59,328 nucleotides of DNA from Lachnospiraceae bacterium (GTDB lineage Bacteria > Bacillota > Clostridia > Lachnospirales > Lachnospiraceae). The position numbers and the translations under genes were made by a program. This document shows, in pieces, positions 1-8,333 of the stretch. Numbering within the stretch: position 1 is the first letter of the stretch; every line of letters begins with the position of its first letter. Location: assembly GCA_017396145.1 (NCBI GenBank), contig JAFQMS010000015.1:1-59328 (forward strand), read 5' to 3'. Under the pieces are notes generated by a model. It had not been told where the DNA came from, ran no database searches, and saw only the letters and a program-made list of their open reading frames with translations.

Positions 1-1
1 G

Positions 2-82
2 AAATACGAGTATATCCCGGTAATGCTGTACAAATTATTTGGAATTTTGCTGATACAATTACTGCCTAACTCCTTCAAATGA
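2..82 (+). CDS. 3' end of an upstream gene (partial, possible envelope/glycan protein)
   Basis: An open frame enters from the left edge and stops at 80-82. Only 26 residues are visible, a basic and hydrophobic tail (KYEYIPVMLYKL...LLPNSFK). A tail like this would fit a membrane-associated polysaccharide enzyme, and the next intact gene is a glycosyltransferase, but this is inference. A second frame starting at base 1 also stays open to 67-69, so the choice of frame is uncertain. Confidence 0.35.
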   Translation, partial: KYEYIPVMLYKLFGILLIQLLPNSFK

Positions 83-132
83 AAAAAATTAAAATTTTTT
101 GAAAAAAGTGTTGCTCCCTACTTGACACGTGA

Positions 133-249
133 CTGAGTGGCTCACCTATTATTCAGGATGGAAAGATTATAGGTGCAGTTACGCATGTGCTTGTAGATGA
201 CCCTACCAGAGGATATGGGATATTTATTGAAAATATGCTAGAGCATTGA
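133..249 (+). pseudogene. spoIVB: spoIVB 3' fragment (SpoIVB serine peptidase remnant)
   Basis: The frame 133-249 reads [18 protein letters not shown] followed by [20 protein letters not shown] and a stop. This is the signature C-terminal part of SpoIVB, the forespore peptidase that triggers SpoIVFB and pro-sigma-K processing; family members have GMSGSPI around the catalytic serine. Here the frame is closed by TGA at 130-132 directly upstream and the expected Met of GMSG is Leu. There is no start codon or ribosome site, and the PDZ and N-terminal parts are absent. It is therefore an orphan fragment, not a working gene. spo0A, the usual downstream neighbour of spoIVB, does not follow. Confidence 0.72.
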
Positions 250-360
250 GTGCAAGCATAAAGTGGCTTGGGTGTATTATCAATTTCGTTTTATATACTA
301 GTTGATGATAATAAAAAAGGAGACTATAATTGAATGTATGTTATTCAAATAGGAGCGCAT

Positions 361-1494
361 ATGATAAAAAAGATATACAATAAAACAGTTGGTTTAGCAG
401 TGCCTTTTCTTTCAATTATTTATAATAAAAAGACAGATGTTGATGTGACTAAGGCAAGAAATAACTTGGATGAATACTTTCCTGATTCAAAAGGAGAGGT
501 ATTAGCAGATAATAAATGCGTTGAAAGTAATTGTAATCTGCAAATAATAATTCCTGCATATAATGTTGAAGATTATTTGGAAGAATGTATAGAGTCAGTA
601 ATCCATCAAGAAACAAAATACTCATATAAGATAGTATTAATAGATGATGGTTCAACAGATAATACGCCAAGAATTGCAGATGAATTGGCTAAAAAATATG
701 CCAATACAGGCAAAATATTGGTGATTCATCAAGAAAACAGAGGTTTTTCCGGCGCTAGAAATAGAGGGCTTGAAGAATTGTTTGGCGAGTATATAATGTT
801 TGTGGATTCTGATGATATGCTTTGTCCGGGAGCCATTGATAGATTATTAAGTTTTAGTTATGACAATTGTTGCGATATTGTAGAAGGAAGTGTTTATAGT
901 TTTAACAATAAAATAAAAAAAGTGTATTATTCTCATGCATCAAAAAAGACATTAAGTGAAAAAGAGGATATATTACACGGACAACCATGGGCTAAAGTGT
1001 ATAAGGCAAGGCTTTTTGAAGGCATCAAGTTTCCGCAAGGGTATTGGTTTGAAGATTCTATACTGTCATTTTTAGTTTATACTTTAGCAAAAAACAAAGG
1101 GGTAGTAAGTGATTTTGTGTATAGTTATAGAATAAATGAAAAGGGAATAAGTAGTCTAAGTGGTGGAAATCCTAAATCTATAGATACTTATTGGATTACA
1201 CAAAAACTAATGGAGATTAGAGAGAATATGGGAATTGCGGCTAATGAGTTTTATTTTAATAAGATTATGGCGCAGATAATAATTAATCAAAAACGTTTAG
1301 TTATGTTACCCGAATATATACAAGAAAGTATATTTGTTTTGTCAGCAGATTTGGTGGAAAAGTATTTTTCTAAGGATTTGATAAAAGAAAACAAGGATAA
1401 ACCAATTCTAAAACTCTTATTGAAAAAAGACTGGGGAACATTTAAAAAATATTGCAAATATATAAAATACAATCATGGAAAAATAATAATATAG
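361..1494 (+). CDS. family 2 glycosyltransferase
   Basis: A cytoplasmic GT-A fold glycosyltransferase that probably adds a sugar from a nucleotide donor to a cell-surface polysaccharide or teichoic-acid-like polymer. The GT2 core is visible: IIIPAYNVEDYLEECIESV, then LIDDGSTDNT (first nucleotide-binding Asp pair), ENRGFSGARNRG and the metal-binding FVDSDDML. About 200 family-specific residues follow. There are no clear membrane spans. The start at 361 is preceded by AGGAG at 351-355 (5-nt gap); an in-frame ATG at 334 with AAGGAG at 317-322 (11-nt gap) is an alternative and would add nine residues. Donor and acceptor cannot be told from sequence. It may be the last gene of a polysaccharide cluster lying to the left. 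Confidence 0.88.
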   Translation: MIKKIYNKTVGLAVPFLSIIYNKKTDVDVTKARNNLDEYFPDSKGEVLADNKCVESNCNLQIIIPAYNVEDYLEECIESVIHQETKYSYKIVLIDDGSTDNTPRIADELAKKYANTGKILVIHQENRGFSGARNRGLEELFGEYIMFVDSDDMLCPGAIDRLLSFSYDNCCDIVEGSVYSFNNKIKKVYYSHASKKTLSEKEDILHGQPWAKVYKARLFEGIKFPQGYWFEDSILSFLVYTLAKNKGVVSDFVYSYRINEKGISSLSGGNPKSIDTYWITQKLMEIRENMGIAANEFYFNKIMAQIIINQKRLVMLPEYIQESIFVLSADLVEKYFSKDLIKENKDKPILKLLLKKDWGTFKKYCKYIKYNHGKIII

Positions 1495-1630
1495 TGGAAC
1501 TGTATATTTCTGTAAAAAATATGCAGTTTATAAAAAGATTATATTTTTTAATCAATATCTTATTGAAGTGGATATTTTAAAGTGATATCATAGGTACACT
1601 GATTAAAAATACTTCGAAATGGAGATAATT

Positions 1631-4600
1631 ATGTTAGAACTTAAAGAAATTAAAAAAGACTATCCCGCAGGAAGTGAAACTGTTCATGCTCTAAAGGGTG
1701 TAGATTTAAAGTTTAGAAAAAGTGAGTTTGTTTCTATTCTTGGACAGTCTGGTTGTGGTAAAACCACAATGCTTAATATTATAGGTGGTCTAGACCAGTA
1801 TACAAGTGGTGATTTAGTTATTAACGGACGTTCCACCAAAGATTTTAAAGACAGAGACTGGGATACATATCGTAACCATTCCATTGGATTTGTATTTCAA
1901 AGTTATAACCTTATTCCACATCAGAGTGTATTGCAAAATGTTGAGATTGCTCTTAGTTTGTCTGGTGTTTCAAAGAACGAACGTCGAAAAAGGGCAGTTG
2001 CAGCGCTAGAACAGGTTGGACTTGGTAACCAGTTAAAGAAAAAGCCGGGGGAAATGTCAGGTGGACAGATGCAAAGAGTTGCTATAGCACGTGCTCTTGT
2101 CAATAACCCTGATATTATTCTTGCAGATGAACCAACAGGTGCCTTGGATACAGAGACAAGTGTTCAGGTTATGGATATTTTGAAAGAGGTTGCTAAGGAC
2201 AGATTGGTTATTATGGTAACACATAATCCGGAGTTGGCGCAGAAATATTCAAGCAGAATTATTACAATGCTAGATGGTAAGATTACATCAGATTCTGCAC
2301 CTTTATCAGATGCAGAGGTTGTCCAGATAAAGAAGGCTCAAGATGAAAAACTCGCCCAGGATGAGAAACTTAGCAAAAAAGAAAAGAAAAAGAATAACAA
2401 AAAACCTACATTGTCATGGAAGACTTCCTTTGGATTATCCTTGAAAAACCTTATAAGCAAAAAAGGAAGAACTATTCTTACATCTTTTGCAGGAAGTATA
2501 GGTATTATAGGTATAGCACTTATTTTTGCAGTTTCTAATGGTATGACAACATATATTGACACTGTTCAGGAAGAAACATTGTCGTCATATCCTCTTACCC
2601 TTGAAGCTAACCATGTTGATATGGGAACACTTTTAGAGACATTTATCGGTAATGCAAAAGCAAGTACAGAGCATGAAAAAGATGCTGTATATCAAAAAGC
2701 AATGATATATGAAATGCTAAACTCTTTAAATAATATGGAGGTTAAGGAAAATGACCTTGCATCTTTTAAGGATTATTTGGAAAAGGAACTAAAAAAGAGT
2801 GAAGAAGACAGTGAATTTAAGGCAGCGCTAAATGGAGTGCAGTATACATATGATATGAATATGTTGGTTTTCACTGAAAGTGCTGATGGTGATATTATAG
2901 AATCTGATTCTCATGCCCTTTTGCAGGAATTATTAATTGAGTACTTTGGTATGGATATGTCTTCTATGGTTAATATGTCAGAGTCATCTTCTGCAAGTAT
3001 GTCTTCAATATCTACAATGTCACAGCCAAAACTTTGGCAGGAGATGCTTCCGGGAGAAGATGGAAGACTTGTTAATGATTTGCTAGATAAACAGTATGAT
3101 GTTATATATGGTTCATGGCCTACAGAGTATAACGAAGTTGTGCTTGTTGTAGATGAGTATAACGAAATAGATGATATGACTCTATATGCACTTGGTCTTA
3201 AGACTAAGGAAGATATTAATGCATTGGCTGATGCTGCAATTAATAAGACGGAACTTAAACCAGAGATGAAAAAATGGTCTTACGAAGAGATTTGCAGTAA
3301 AAAGTACAGAGTTATTCTTAATTCAAGTTGTTATAAGTATGATGCAACAACAGGAATTTACACAGACCTTAGAGATACTCAGACAGGAATGAAATATCTG
3401 TATGATAACGGAATTGATATAAAGGTATCAGGTATTATCAGACCTAAAGAGGATGCTTTAGCTGCCATGCTTAGAGGCTCAATAGGATATACTAGTAAAC
3501 TTACTGAATATGTTATAGAAGAAGCTAAGAAATCAGACGCAGTAGATAAACAACTTGCTGATAAGACAAAGGATATATTTACAGGTCTTCCATTTAAGGA
3601 TAACTCAAGTAATATAGATGTTAAAGATAAAGCAAATGAATTTAAAAAACATGTAGAGGCTTTAACTTTAGACGAAAAAGCAGCTTTATATGTAAAGATA
3701 ATGTGTATTCCATCTGATGAAGAATTGAATGGCATGATTGAGGGAGCACTTGAAGGAGTTACCAGAGAAGATATGGAAGAAGCCATGGCTATGGTAATTG
3801 CTCAACAGATGGGAATGGGAGAAAGCGAGATTAATGAATACCTTGCATCTATGTCGGATGATGATATGAAAGCAATGTATATTAAGGTAATTACAGAACA
3901 AATAAAAGCTCAGTATGCTTCTCAGGTTATGACTAATCTTGGAGCAATGTCTAAAGAGCAGATGGCAGGAGCATTAGACGGAGCCATTGCAGGATATACT
4001 GATGAACAGATGGCGAAGTATTATGATGAGGTTCTTGAATTCTCTAGTAGTACTTATGAAGGAAATCTCAAAAAATTAGGTTATGTTGATCTTGATAAGC
4101 CTGCAACTATTAATCTTTATGCTTCAAGTTTTGAGAATAAGGATGTAATAGAAGAGTTAATCCTTGATTACAATGAAAGTGTTGATGAATTATCAGAAAT
4201 ATCATATACAGATTATGTAGGACTTATGATGTCATCAGTTACATCAATTATTAATGCAATAACTTATGTGTTAGTTGCCTTTGTTGCAATTTCATTAGTG
4301 GTTTCATCAATAATGATTGGTGTAATAACACTTATTTCTGTACAGGAAAGAACTAAGGAAATAGGTATTCTTAGAGCTATTGGTGCTTCGAAGAAGAATG
4401 TGTCAGGTATGTTTAATGCAGAAACTATGATAATAGGATTTACATCAGGACTTTTAGGCGTGGTTATCACATATCTGCTTTGCATACCAATTAATATTAT
4501 TTTACATCATGTAACAGGTATTGGTAATCTTAATGCAGTACTTCCATTTGGAATAGCAATAGCATTGATTGTAATAAGTGTTTTACTTACACTAATTTCG

Positions 4601-4663
4601 GGAGTAATCCCTTCAAGAAGCGCTGCAAAGAAAGATCCTGTGGTTGCACTTAGAAGCGAATAG
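1631..4663 (+). CDS. ABC transporter, fused ATPase and FtsX-type permease (MacB-like)
   Basis: A single polypeptide of about 1010 residues. Residues 1-225 form a LolD/MacB-type ATPase: Walker A GQSGCGKT, signature [15 protein letters not shown], Walker [14 protein letters not shown] and the switch histidine in VTHNPELA. A lysine-rich linker (about 235-265) leads to one membrane helix. Then comes a long extracytoplasmic region of some 560 residues with acidic, Met-rich helices, and three C-terminal helices typical of FtsX/MacB permeases ([23 protein letters not shown]). Such proteins act as mechanotransmitters or exporters of peptides, lipids or antimicrobials rather than as classical importers. 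The substrate is unknown; no peptide or accessory gene is adjacent. ATG1631 is chosen because GGAG at 1621-1624 would lie inside the ORF if the upstream ATG1619 were used. Confidence 0.9.
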   Translation: MLELKEIKKDYPAGSETVHALKGVDLKFRKSEFVSILGQSGCGKTTMLNIIGGLDQYTSGDLVINGRSTKDFKDRDWDTYRNHSIGFVFQSYNLIPHQSVLQNVEIALSLSGVSKNERRKRAVAALEQVGLGNQLKKKPGEMSGGQMQRVAIARALVNNPDIILADEPTGALDTETSVQVMDILKEVAKDRLVIMVTHNPELAQKYSSRIITMLDGKITSDSAPLSDAEVVQIKKAQDEKLAQDEKLSKKEKKKNNKKPTLSWKTSFGLSLKNLISKKGRTILTSFAGSIGIIGIALIFAVSNGMTTYIDTVQEETLSSYPLTLEANHVDMGTLLETFIGNAKASTEHEKDAVYQKAMIYEMLNSLNNMEVKENDLASFKDYLEKELKKSEEDSEFKAALNGVQYTYDMNMLVFTESADGDIIESDSHALLQELLIEYFGMDMSSMVNMSESSSASMSSISTMSQPKLWQEMLPGEDGRLVNDLLDKQYDVIYGSWPTEYNEVVLVVDEYNEIDDMTLYALGLKTKEDINALADAAINKTELKPEMKKWSYEEICSKKYRVILNSSCYKYDATTGIYTDLRDTQTGMKYLYDNGIDIKVSGIIRPKEDALAAMLRGSIGYTSKLTEYVIEEAKKSDAVDKQLADKTKDIFTGLPFKDNSSNIDVKDKANEFKKHVEALTLDEKAALYVKIMCIPSDEELNGMIEGALEGVTREDMEEAMAMVIAQQMGMGESEINEYLASMSDDDMKAMYIKVITEQIKAQYASQVMTNLGAMSKEQMAGALDGAIAGYTDEQMAKYYDEVLEFSSSTYEGNLKKLGYVDLDKPATINLYASSFENKDVIEELILDYNESVDELSEISYTDYVGLMMSSVTSIINAITYVLVAFVAISLVVSSIMIGVITLISVQERTKEIGILRAIGASKKNVSGMFNAETMIIGFTSGLLGVVITYLLCIPINIILHHVTGIGNLNAVLPFGIAIALIVISVLLTLISGVIPSRSAAKKDPVVALRSE

Positions 4664-4683
4664 TTTATTAATAAAAATATAAT

Positions 4684-4736
4684 AAAACTTCTGTAAAGAG
4701 TTTTGGAAAACTTAGCTCTTTATGGAAGTTTTTTAT
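4684..4736 (+). terminator. Rho-independent terminator after the ABC transporter
   Basis: Stem AAAACTTC-tg-TAAAGAG (4684-4700) pairs with CTCTTTA-tg-GAAGTTTT (4716-4732), followed by a T-rich tail. Confidence 0.8.
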
Positions 4737-4789
4737 ATAAGGCATTTTTTGGTACCTTTGGCAGAGAAATTTAGATTTAATAACCAGTA

Positions 4790-4818
4790 TTGAAAATATG
4801 GTAAAAGAATAGTATAAT
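4790..4818 (+). promoter_or_regulatory. sigma-A promoter for the Sel1-repeat gene
   Basis: TTGAAA at 4790-4795, a 17-bp spacer, and TATAAT at 4813-4818. This gives a leader of about 90 nt before the gene at 4915. Confidence 0.72.
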
Positions 4819-4914
4819 TGTGATATTAATATGGCTGTTTGTGCTTTTCAAATAAATGTAAATTCATGTATTATGGGTTTGATGTGAGTTAGGAAGTATT
4901 TGGAGGTAGAAGGT

Positions 4915-6171
4915 ATGCAATTTGATGAAAGAGTTGTTAATGCGGTTGAAACTCTTTGGATAACTCAAAAAAAAGAAGAAGCAAATGAGGCTAGGGAACA
5001 GTTAAAAGAAGCAGCTAGAGAAGGTAATGCAGAAGCTAATTATTTCCTTGCAAGGTGTTATGCAGGTCCATCATTTGTTAACAAGGCATATGGTTTTGAT
5101 GCAGATGACAAAATGGCATATCAGTATTTGGAAAAAAGTATGGAACTTGGAAGCCCATTAGGAATGATGGGAGCAAGGTGGTTTAGTGATTTTAGACCTT
5201 ATAAAGGTTCATATGTGTATCCACCATATAATTCAGATAGAGAGATATGGGATGCAATTATAGACATAGGCAATGAGCAGATTAATTCAGTGACTATTTT
5301 CTGTAAATACATGATAGGCAATGCTTATTATTATGGAGATGTTGTAGAATTATCAGAGTTTCCGGCAGAACAGGTAGAAGAGGAAACCGTAAAAGCGTTT
5401 ATGTTAGAAGCTGCTAATTATTATGAAGATTGTTTAAGAGCAGGTGGTGGATTTGCTGCCGGCAATCTTATTAATATATTTGAAAATGGTAATTACATAC
5501 CAAAGGACCCGGCAAGGGTTATGAAATACAAAGAGATGGCGGCAGATCTTAATGTTGGAAAATACATGATAGATGTAGGAGATGCATATCTTGAGACAGA
5601 TGTAGATAAAGCAGAAGGTTACTATACTAAAGCCGGTGAACTTGGATATGCATTAGGTTTTTCTAAGAAAATGAAACTTTATACCTTTGGAGGTAAACGA
5701 GAAACAGATATCAAAAAGGCAATGGAAATTGGGGAAAAGGGATTAGAGATAGATCCTGAACAGCCAGGTATCCATAATTATCTTGGAGAGATATATTTCC
5801 GCGGTGGTGAAGGCGTAGAAGTAGATTATTATAAAGCAGTAGATTATTTTGAAAGAGCATATACCCGCAATAATTGGTGTGCTGATTTGCTTGGAACTTG
5901 TAATCTACGTGGTTGGGGAACAGAAGTTAACTATGAAAGAGCAAGGAGTCTGTTTCTAGAAAAGCCAAGTGCGAAGTTGTCTTTGTTAGGCCTTGGAGAG
6001 ATATATTGTTTTGGTCTAGGTGTTAATCAGGATATTGCTAAAGGTATGGAATACCTTGATAAAAAATCTGCAGATATGGAAGCAGAAGAGATGAAAAGTT
6101 ATTTTAAAAAGGGACTCTTTGGCGGTAAGTGGAAACAGATTAAAGATTATAAAGGATTTAATTATAAGTAA
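4915..6171 (+). CDS. Sel1/TPR-like repeat protein
   Basis: About 418 residues of helical repeats with the Sel1-like pattern of Ala/Gly-Tyr positions: ANYFLARCYAG, KMAYQYLEKSMELGSPLGMMGA, IGNAYYYGD, NYLGEIYFRGGEG. There is no signal peptide or membrane span, so it is probably a cytoplasmic scaffold or adaptor; the partner is unknown. ATG4915 is preceded by GGAGG at 4902-4906, whereas a longer frame would use a TTG that overlaps this ribosome site. It stands alone behind its own promoter and is convergent with the methyltransferase gene that follows. Confidence 0.8.
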   Translation: MQFDERVVNAVETLWITQKKEEANEAREQLKEAAREGNAEANYFLARCYAGPSFVNKAYGFDADDKMAYQYLEKSMELGSPLGMMGARWFSDFRPYKGSYVYPPYNSDREIWDAIIDIGNEQINSVTIFCKYMIGNAYYYGDVVELSEFPAEQVEEETVKAFMLEAANYYEDCLRAGGGFAAGNLINIFENGNYIPKDPARVMKYKEMAADLNVGKYMIDVGDAYLETDVDKAEGYYTKAGELGYALGFSKKMKLYTFGGKRETDIKKAMEIGEKGLEIDPEQPGIHNYLGEIYFRGGEGVEVDYYKAVDYFERAYTRNNWCADLLGTCNLRGWGTEVNYERARSLFLEKPSAKLSLLGLGEIYCFGLGVNQDIAKGMEYLDKKSADMEAEEMKSYFKKGLFGGKWKQIKDYKGFNYK

Positions 6172-6224
6172 TATATAAGAATAGGTTTAATTCTTTGAAA
6201 TAATATGATAAGACGTCGTCTGAT

Positions 6225-7067
6225 TTATTGACGACGTCCTAGTTGCCAGAATGCCACAGCACTTGCCGCGGCAACATTCAAAGAATCTACCCCATTAGAC
6301 ATAGGAATCAATACAGTGTAATCACAACTTGCTATCGTTGCGTCAGACAGGCCATCGCCTTCTGTACCAAGAACAATGGCAAGTTTTTCTTCTTTTAGGA
6401 GTTTGGTATTATCTATAGATATACTATCTTCTTTTAAAGCCATGGCAGCTGTTTTAAAGCCAAGAACTTTGATTTGCTCTATATAATTACTTGTACTGCC
6501 ATTAGAAATATTGTCCTCTACAGTATCAATAAATGTCCATGGAATTTGAAATACCGTTCCCATACTTACCCTAATTGCTCTGCGGTATAATGGATTAGAG
6601 CAGGCTAAGGTTAATAACACAGCATCAATTCCAAGAGCAGCAGCACTTCTAAATATGGCACCAACATTAGTTGGATTCATTACATTTTCAAGGATAGCGA
6701 TTCTTTTTGCTCCCTTGCATACCTCTTCTATAGTAGGGAGTGCAGGTCTTTTCATTGCGCAAAGCATTCCGCGAGTTAGGGCAAAGCCTGTAAGTTTTGT
6801 AAGAATATCAAAAGGAGCGGTATATACAGGAATATCACCACACCTTTCAATAATATATTTAGCTTGACTTTCTATATGTCTGTCTTCTACAAGAATTGAT
6901 ATTGGCTTATGACCGCTATCTAGGGCACGTTCAATTACTTTAGGGCTTTCAGCTATGAAAATCCCTTTGTCGGGTTCGTGGCGGTTAAGTAACTGATTTT
7001 CAGTAAGTCTTGCATATATATCCAGTTCAGGAGCATTAAAATCCGTGATTTGTATTATACTTGCCAT
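6225..7067 (-). CDS. TrmH/SpoU family RNA 2'-O-methyltransferase
   Basis: An SPOUT-fold methyltransferase that uses S-adenosylmethionine to methylate a ribose 2'-OH in rRNA or tRNA. The SpoU motifs are clear: motif 1 NVMNPTNVGAIFRSAAALG, motif 2 VLGTEGDGLS, motif 3 IPMSNGVDSLNVAAASAVAFW (trefoil-knot AdoMet pocket). The N-terminal about 100 residues (ITDFNAPELDIYARLTENQL..., ...IFIAESPKVIERAL) match the substrate-binding domain of the SpoU subgroup. Substrate nucleotide unknown. The start at 7067 follows GGAG by 6 nt; the longer frame from 7079 would begin within that site (ATGGAG). A 9-bp palindromic stem (6212-6220 with 6230-6238) overlaps the last codons and may end transcription. Confidence 0.88.
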   Translation of the reverse strand: MASIIQITDFNAPELDIYARLTENQLLNRHEPDKGIFIAESPKVIERALDSGHKPISILVEDRHIESQAKYIIERCGDIPVYTAPFDILTKLTGFALTRGMLCAMKRPALPTIEEVCKGAKRIAILENVMNPTNVGAIFRSAAALGIDAVLLTLACSNPLYRRAIRVSMGTVFQIPWTFIDTVEDNISNGSTSNYIEQIKVLGFKTAAMALKEDSISIDNTKLLKEEKLAIVLGTEGDGLSDATIASCDYTVLIPMSNGVDSLNVAAASAVAFWQLGRRQ

Positions 7068-7143
7068 AGTGTTCTCCATTTCATAGCATTTAAATTAAGT
7101 AATATAGGTATTATATACGGAAATAATTGATTGGGCAAATATC

Positions 7144-7740
7144 TTATTTGTACTGAAAATGCTTCTTTTTTGAAATATATACTGTAGCAGTAATTGTAAT
7201 AATAAGAAATGGAATAAGATAGTGTTTATATGTGTTATACCATTTACTGATAATATCAATGTTATCCCCTAATTTAAACCCTAACCATATAAGAACAAAG
7301 TTCCATAGGCTAATGCCCAATGCGGAAAAAACAGTGTATCGCAGGAAATTCATTTTGGTAATTCCGGCAACAAAGGAGATATAGGTACGAACAAGGGGAA
7401 TCATTCTTCCAAGACATACTGCAAAACTTCCATATTTGTTGAAAAAGGTAAAGGACCTGTTAAGTTTCCCTTCCATAGTAGGAAATCGACCACTAATGGC
7501 GTTAATAAGTTTGTATCCTAAGATATATCCTATGCCATAGCATACCAAAGTGCCAAGAACTCCTGCTATTACACTAATTAGAAATATTACAGGGAAGGAA
7601 ACACTGTTTATTTTAGAAATAAAACCACAAAAGGGTAGAATTACTTCACTAGAAATAGGGAAACATGCGTATTCTAAGAAAATAACTAAAAATAGAGCAG
7701 GAAGTCCGTTACGTAGTATGTAAGATATTAGTCTATCCAT
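7144..7740 (-). CDS. DedA family membrane protein
   Basis: A 198-residue polytopic inner-membrane protein of the DedA/SNARE-associated (VTT) family, linked in other bacteria to flipping of undecaprenyl phosphate or phospholipid and to envelope homeostasis. Visible hallmarks: the early EYACFPISSEVILPFCGF segment with the conserved E-x-P pattern, GTLVCYGIGYILG, and FAVCLGRMIPLVRTYISFVAGI, which holds the family's F-x-R-F/x-P-x-x-R motif. About five hydrophobic spans. The start at 7740 has AAAGGA upstream. It is divergent from the toxin locus and lies head to tail with the methyltransferase, about 75 nt apart. Confidence 0.87.
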   Translation of the reverse strand: MDRLISYILRNGLPALFLVIFLEYACFPISSEVILPFCGFISKINSVSFPVIFLISVIAGVLGTLVCYGIGYILGYKLINAISGRFPTMEGKLNRSFTFFNKYGSFAVCLGRMIPLVRTYISFVAGITKMNFLRYTVFSALGISLWNFVLIWLGFKLGDNIDIISKWYNTYKHYLIPFLIITITATVYISKKKHFQYK

Positions 7741-7863
7741 AAATAGAAATCCTTTCGAGACAGCATAATTTTATAATGCTGTGCTTTTATTAATAGTTTA
7801 TGATGGGATTTGGCAGATGATACTATCTGATGGAAGTGTAAAAATGAAAACATGACATATTAA

Positions 7864-7898
7864 TTATAATTGTACTTGTTGCAAAAGTACAATTATAA
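7864..7898. promoter_or_regulatory. perfect 14-bp dyad upstream of the toxin promoter
   Basis: TTATAATTGTACTT (7864-7877) is followed, after a 7-nt loop, by its exact complement (7885-7898). It ends 3 bp before the -35 box at 7902. It may be an operator or a transcription-blocking hairpin between the divergent dedA and toxin genes. Confidence 0.5.
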
Positions 7899-7901
7899 GT
7901 G

Positions 7902-7930
7902 TTGAATTGATGCGCTGGATATGATATATT
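7902..7930 (+). promoter_or_regulatory. sigma-A promoter of toxin mRNA 1
   Basis: TTGAAT (7902-7907), 17-bp spacer, TATATT (7925-7930). Predicted start near 7937, giving a 5' UTR of about 65 nt before the toxin ORF. Confidence 0.7.
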
Positions 7931-8003
7931 AATAAGCATAATCGAAAAGAAACAGGATGAGATTCTTGAGATTGCTCTCTAGTAAACAAGGAGGGTGATG
8001 CGT

Positions 8004-8093
8004 ATGCTCGAAATAAATGATGTACTTACATTAGTGCTTGTTATATTTGCAGCATTAACGTACATAGACAGTCGTGACATAAAAAAGAAATAG
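8004..8093 (+). CDS. small hydrophobic peptide, putative type I toxin (29 aa)
   Basis: MLEINDVLTLVLVIFAAL followed by a polar, lysine-ending tail (TYIDSRDIKKK). One membrane helix and a basic C-terminus match the TxpA/BsrG/holin-like class of type I toxins in Firmicutes, which insert into the membrane. SD AGGAGG at 7989-7994 lies 9 nt before ATG8004; an ATG at 7998 is too close to it. The stop codon overlaps the terminator of a convergent small RNA. The 5' UTR segment 7970-7979 is complementary (9 Watson-Crick pairs and one G-U) to the 3' UTR segment 8144-8153, so the full-length mRNA can fold on itself. Toxicity is inferred from architecture, not shown. Confidence 0.62.
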   Translation: MLEINDVLTLVLVIFAALTYIDSRDIKKK

Positions 8094-8175
8094 CATCCTA
8101 AAACTCAAATGACCAGAGTGGATGCTATTTCTTAATTCATTCTGAGAGTAATCGGAAGTCTCTTCCGATAGTTCT
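8083..8175 (-). ncRNA. antisense antitoxin RNA 1 (predicted)
   Basis: A minus-strand promoter (8182-8210) predicts a start near 8175. A strong terminator follows: on the minus strand, AAGAAATAGCATCC pairs with GGATGCTATTTCTT and is followed by a T-run that lies over the last toxin codons (8081-8086). The RNA of about 93 nt overlaps the 3' end of the toxin mRNA, the same layout as RatA/TxpA and as-BsrE pairs. Its 5' region holds GATTACTCTC, nearly identical to GATTGCTCTC in the toxin mRNA leader. Confidence 0.65.
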
Positions 8176-8181
8176 GACTAG

Positions 8182-8210
8182 ATTATATACCAGAGTCACT
8201 TGTAAGTCAA
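8182..8210 (-). promoter_or_regulatory. sigma-A promoter of antitoxin RNA 1
   Basis: On the minus strand: TTGACT (8210-8205), 17-bp spacer, TATAAT (8187-8182). This is a near-consensus, strong promoter, as expected for an antitoxin RNA. Confidence 0.75.
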
Positions 8211-8224
8211 GTGGCTCTCTTTAG
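8192..8224 (+). terminator. likely terminator of toxin mRNA 1
   Basis: AGAGTCACTTG (8192-8202) pairs with CAAGTGGCTCT (8208-8218), followed by CTTTAGTT. It overlaps the antitoxin promoter on the other strand. Confidence 0.5.
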
Positions 8225-8249
8225 TTACGTGCAAAACGCATATCCTCCC

Positions 8250-8278
8250 TTGACATAACATTTTCCCTGATATAAAAT
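8250..8278 (+). promoter_or_regulatory. sigma-A promoter of leuS
   Basis: TTGACA (8250-8255), 17-bp spacer, TAAAAT (8273-8278). The leader is about 50 nt and is too short for a T-box. Confidence 0.75.
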
Positions 8279-8333
8279 AAATTTTATGGTTTGATACAAT
8301 AAAGATGTATGTTACAAGAAAGGACGTGTCAAG

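Noticed and set aside
8224..8333. T-box riboswitch before leuS
   Set aside because: The leader is about 50 nt from the promoter and has neither the T-box sequence nor specifier and antiterminator stems.
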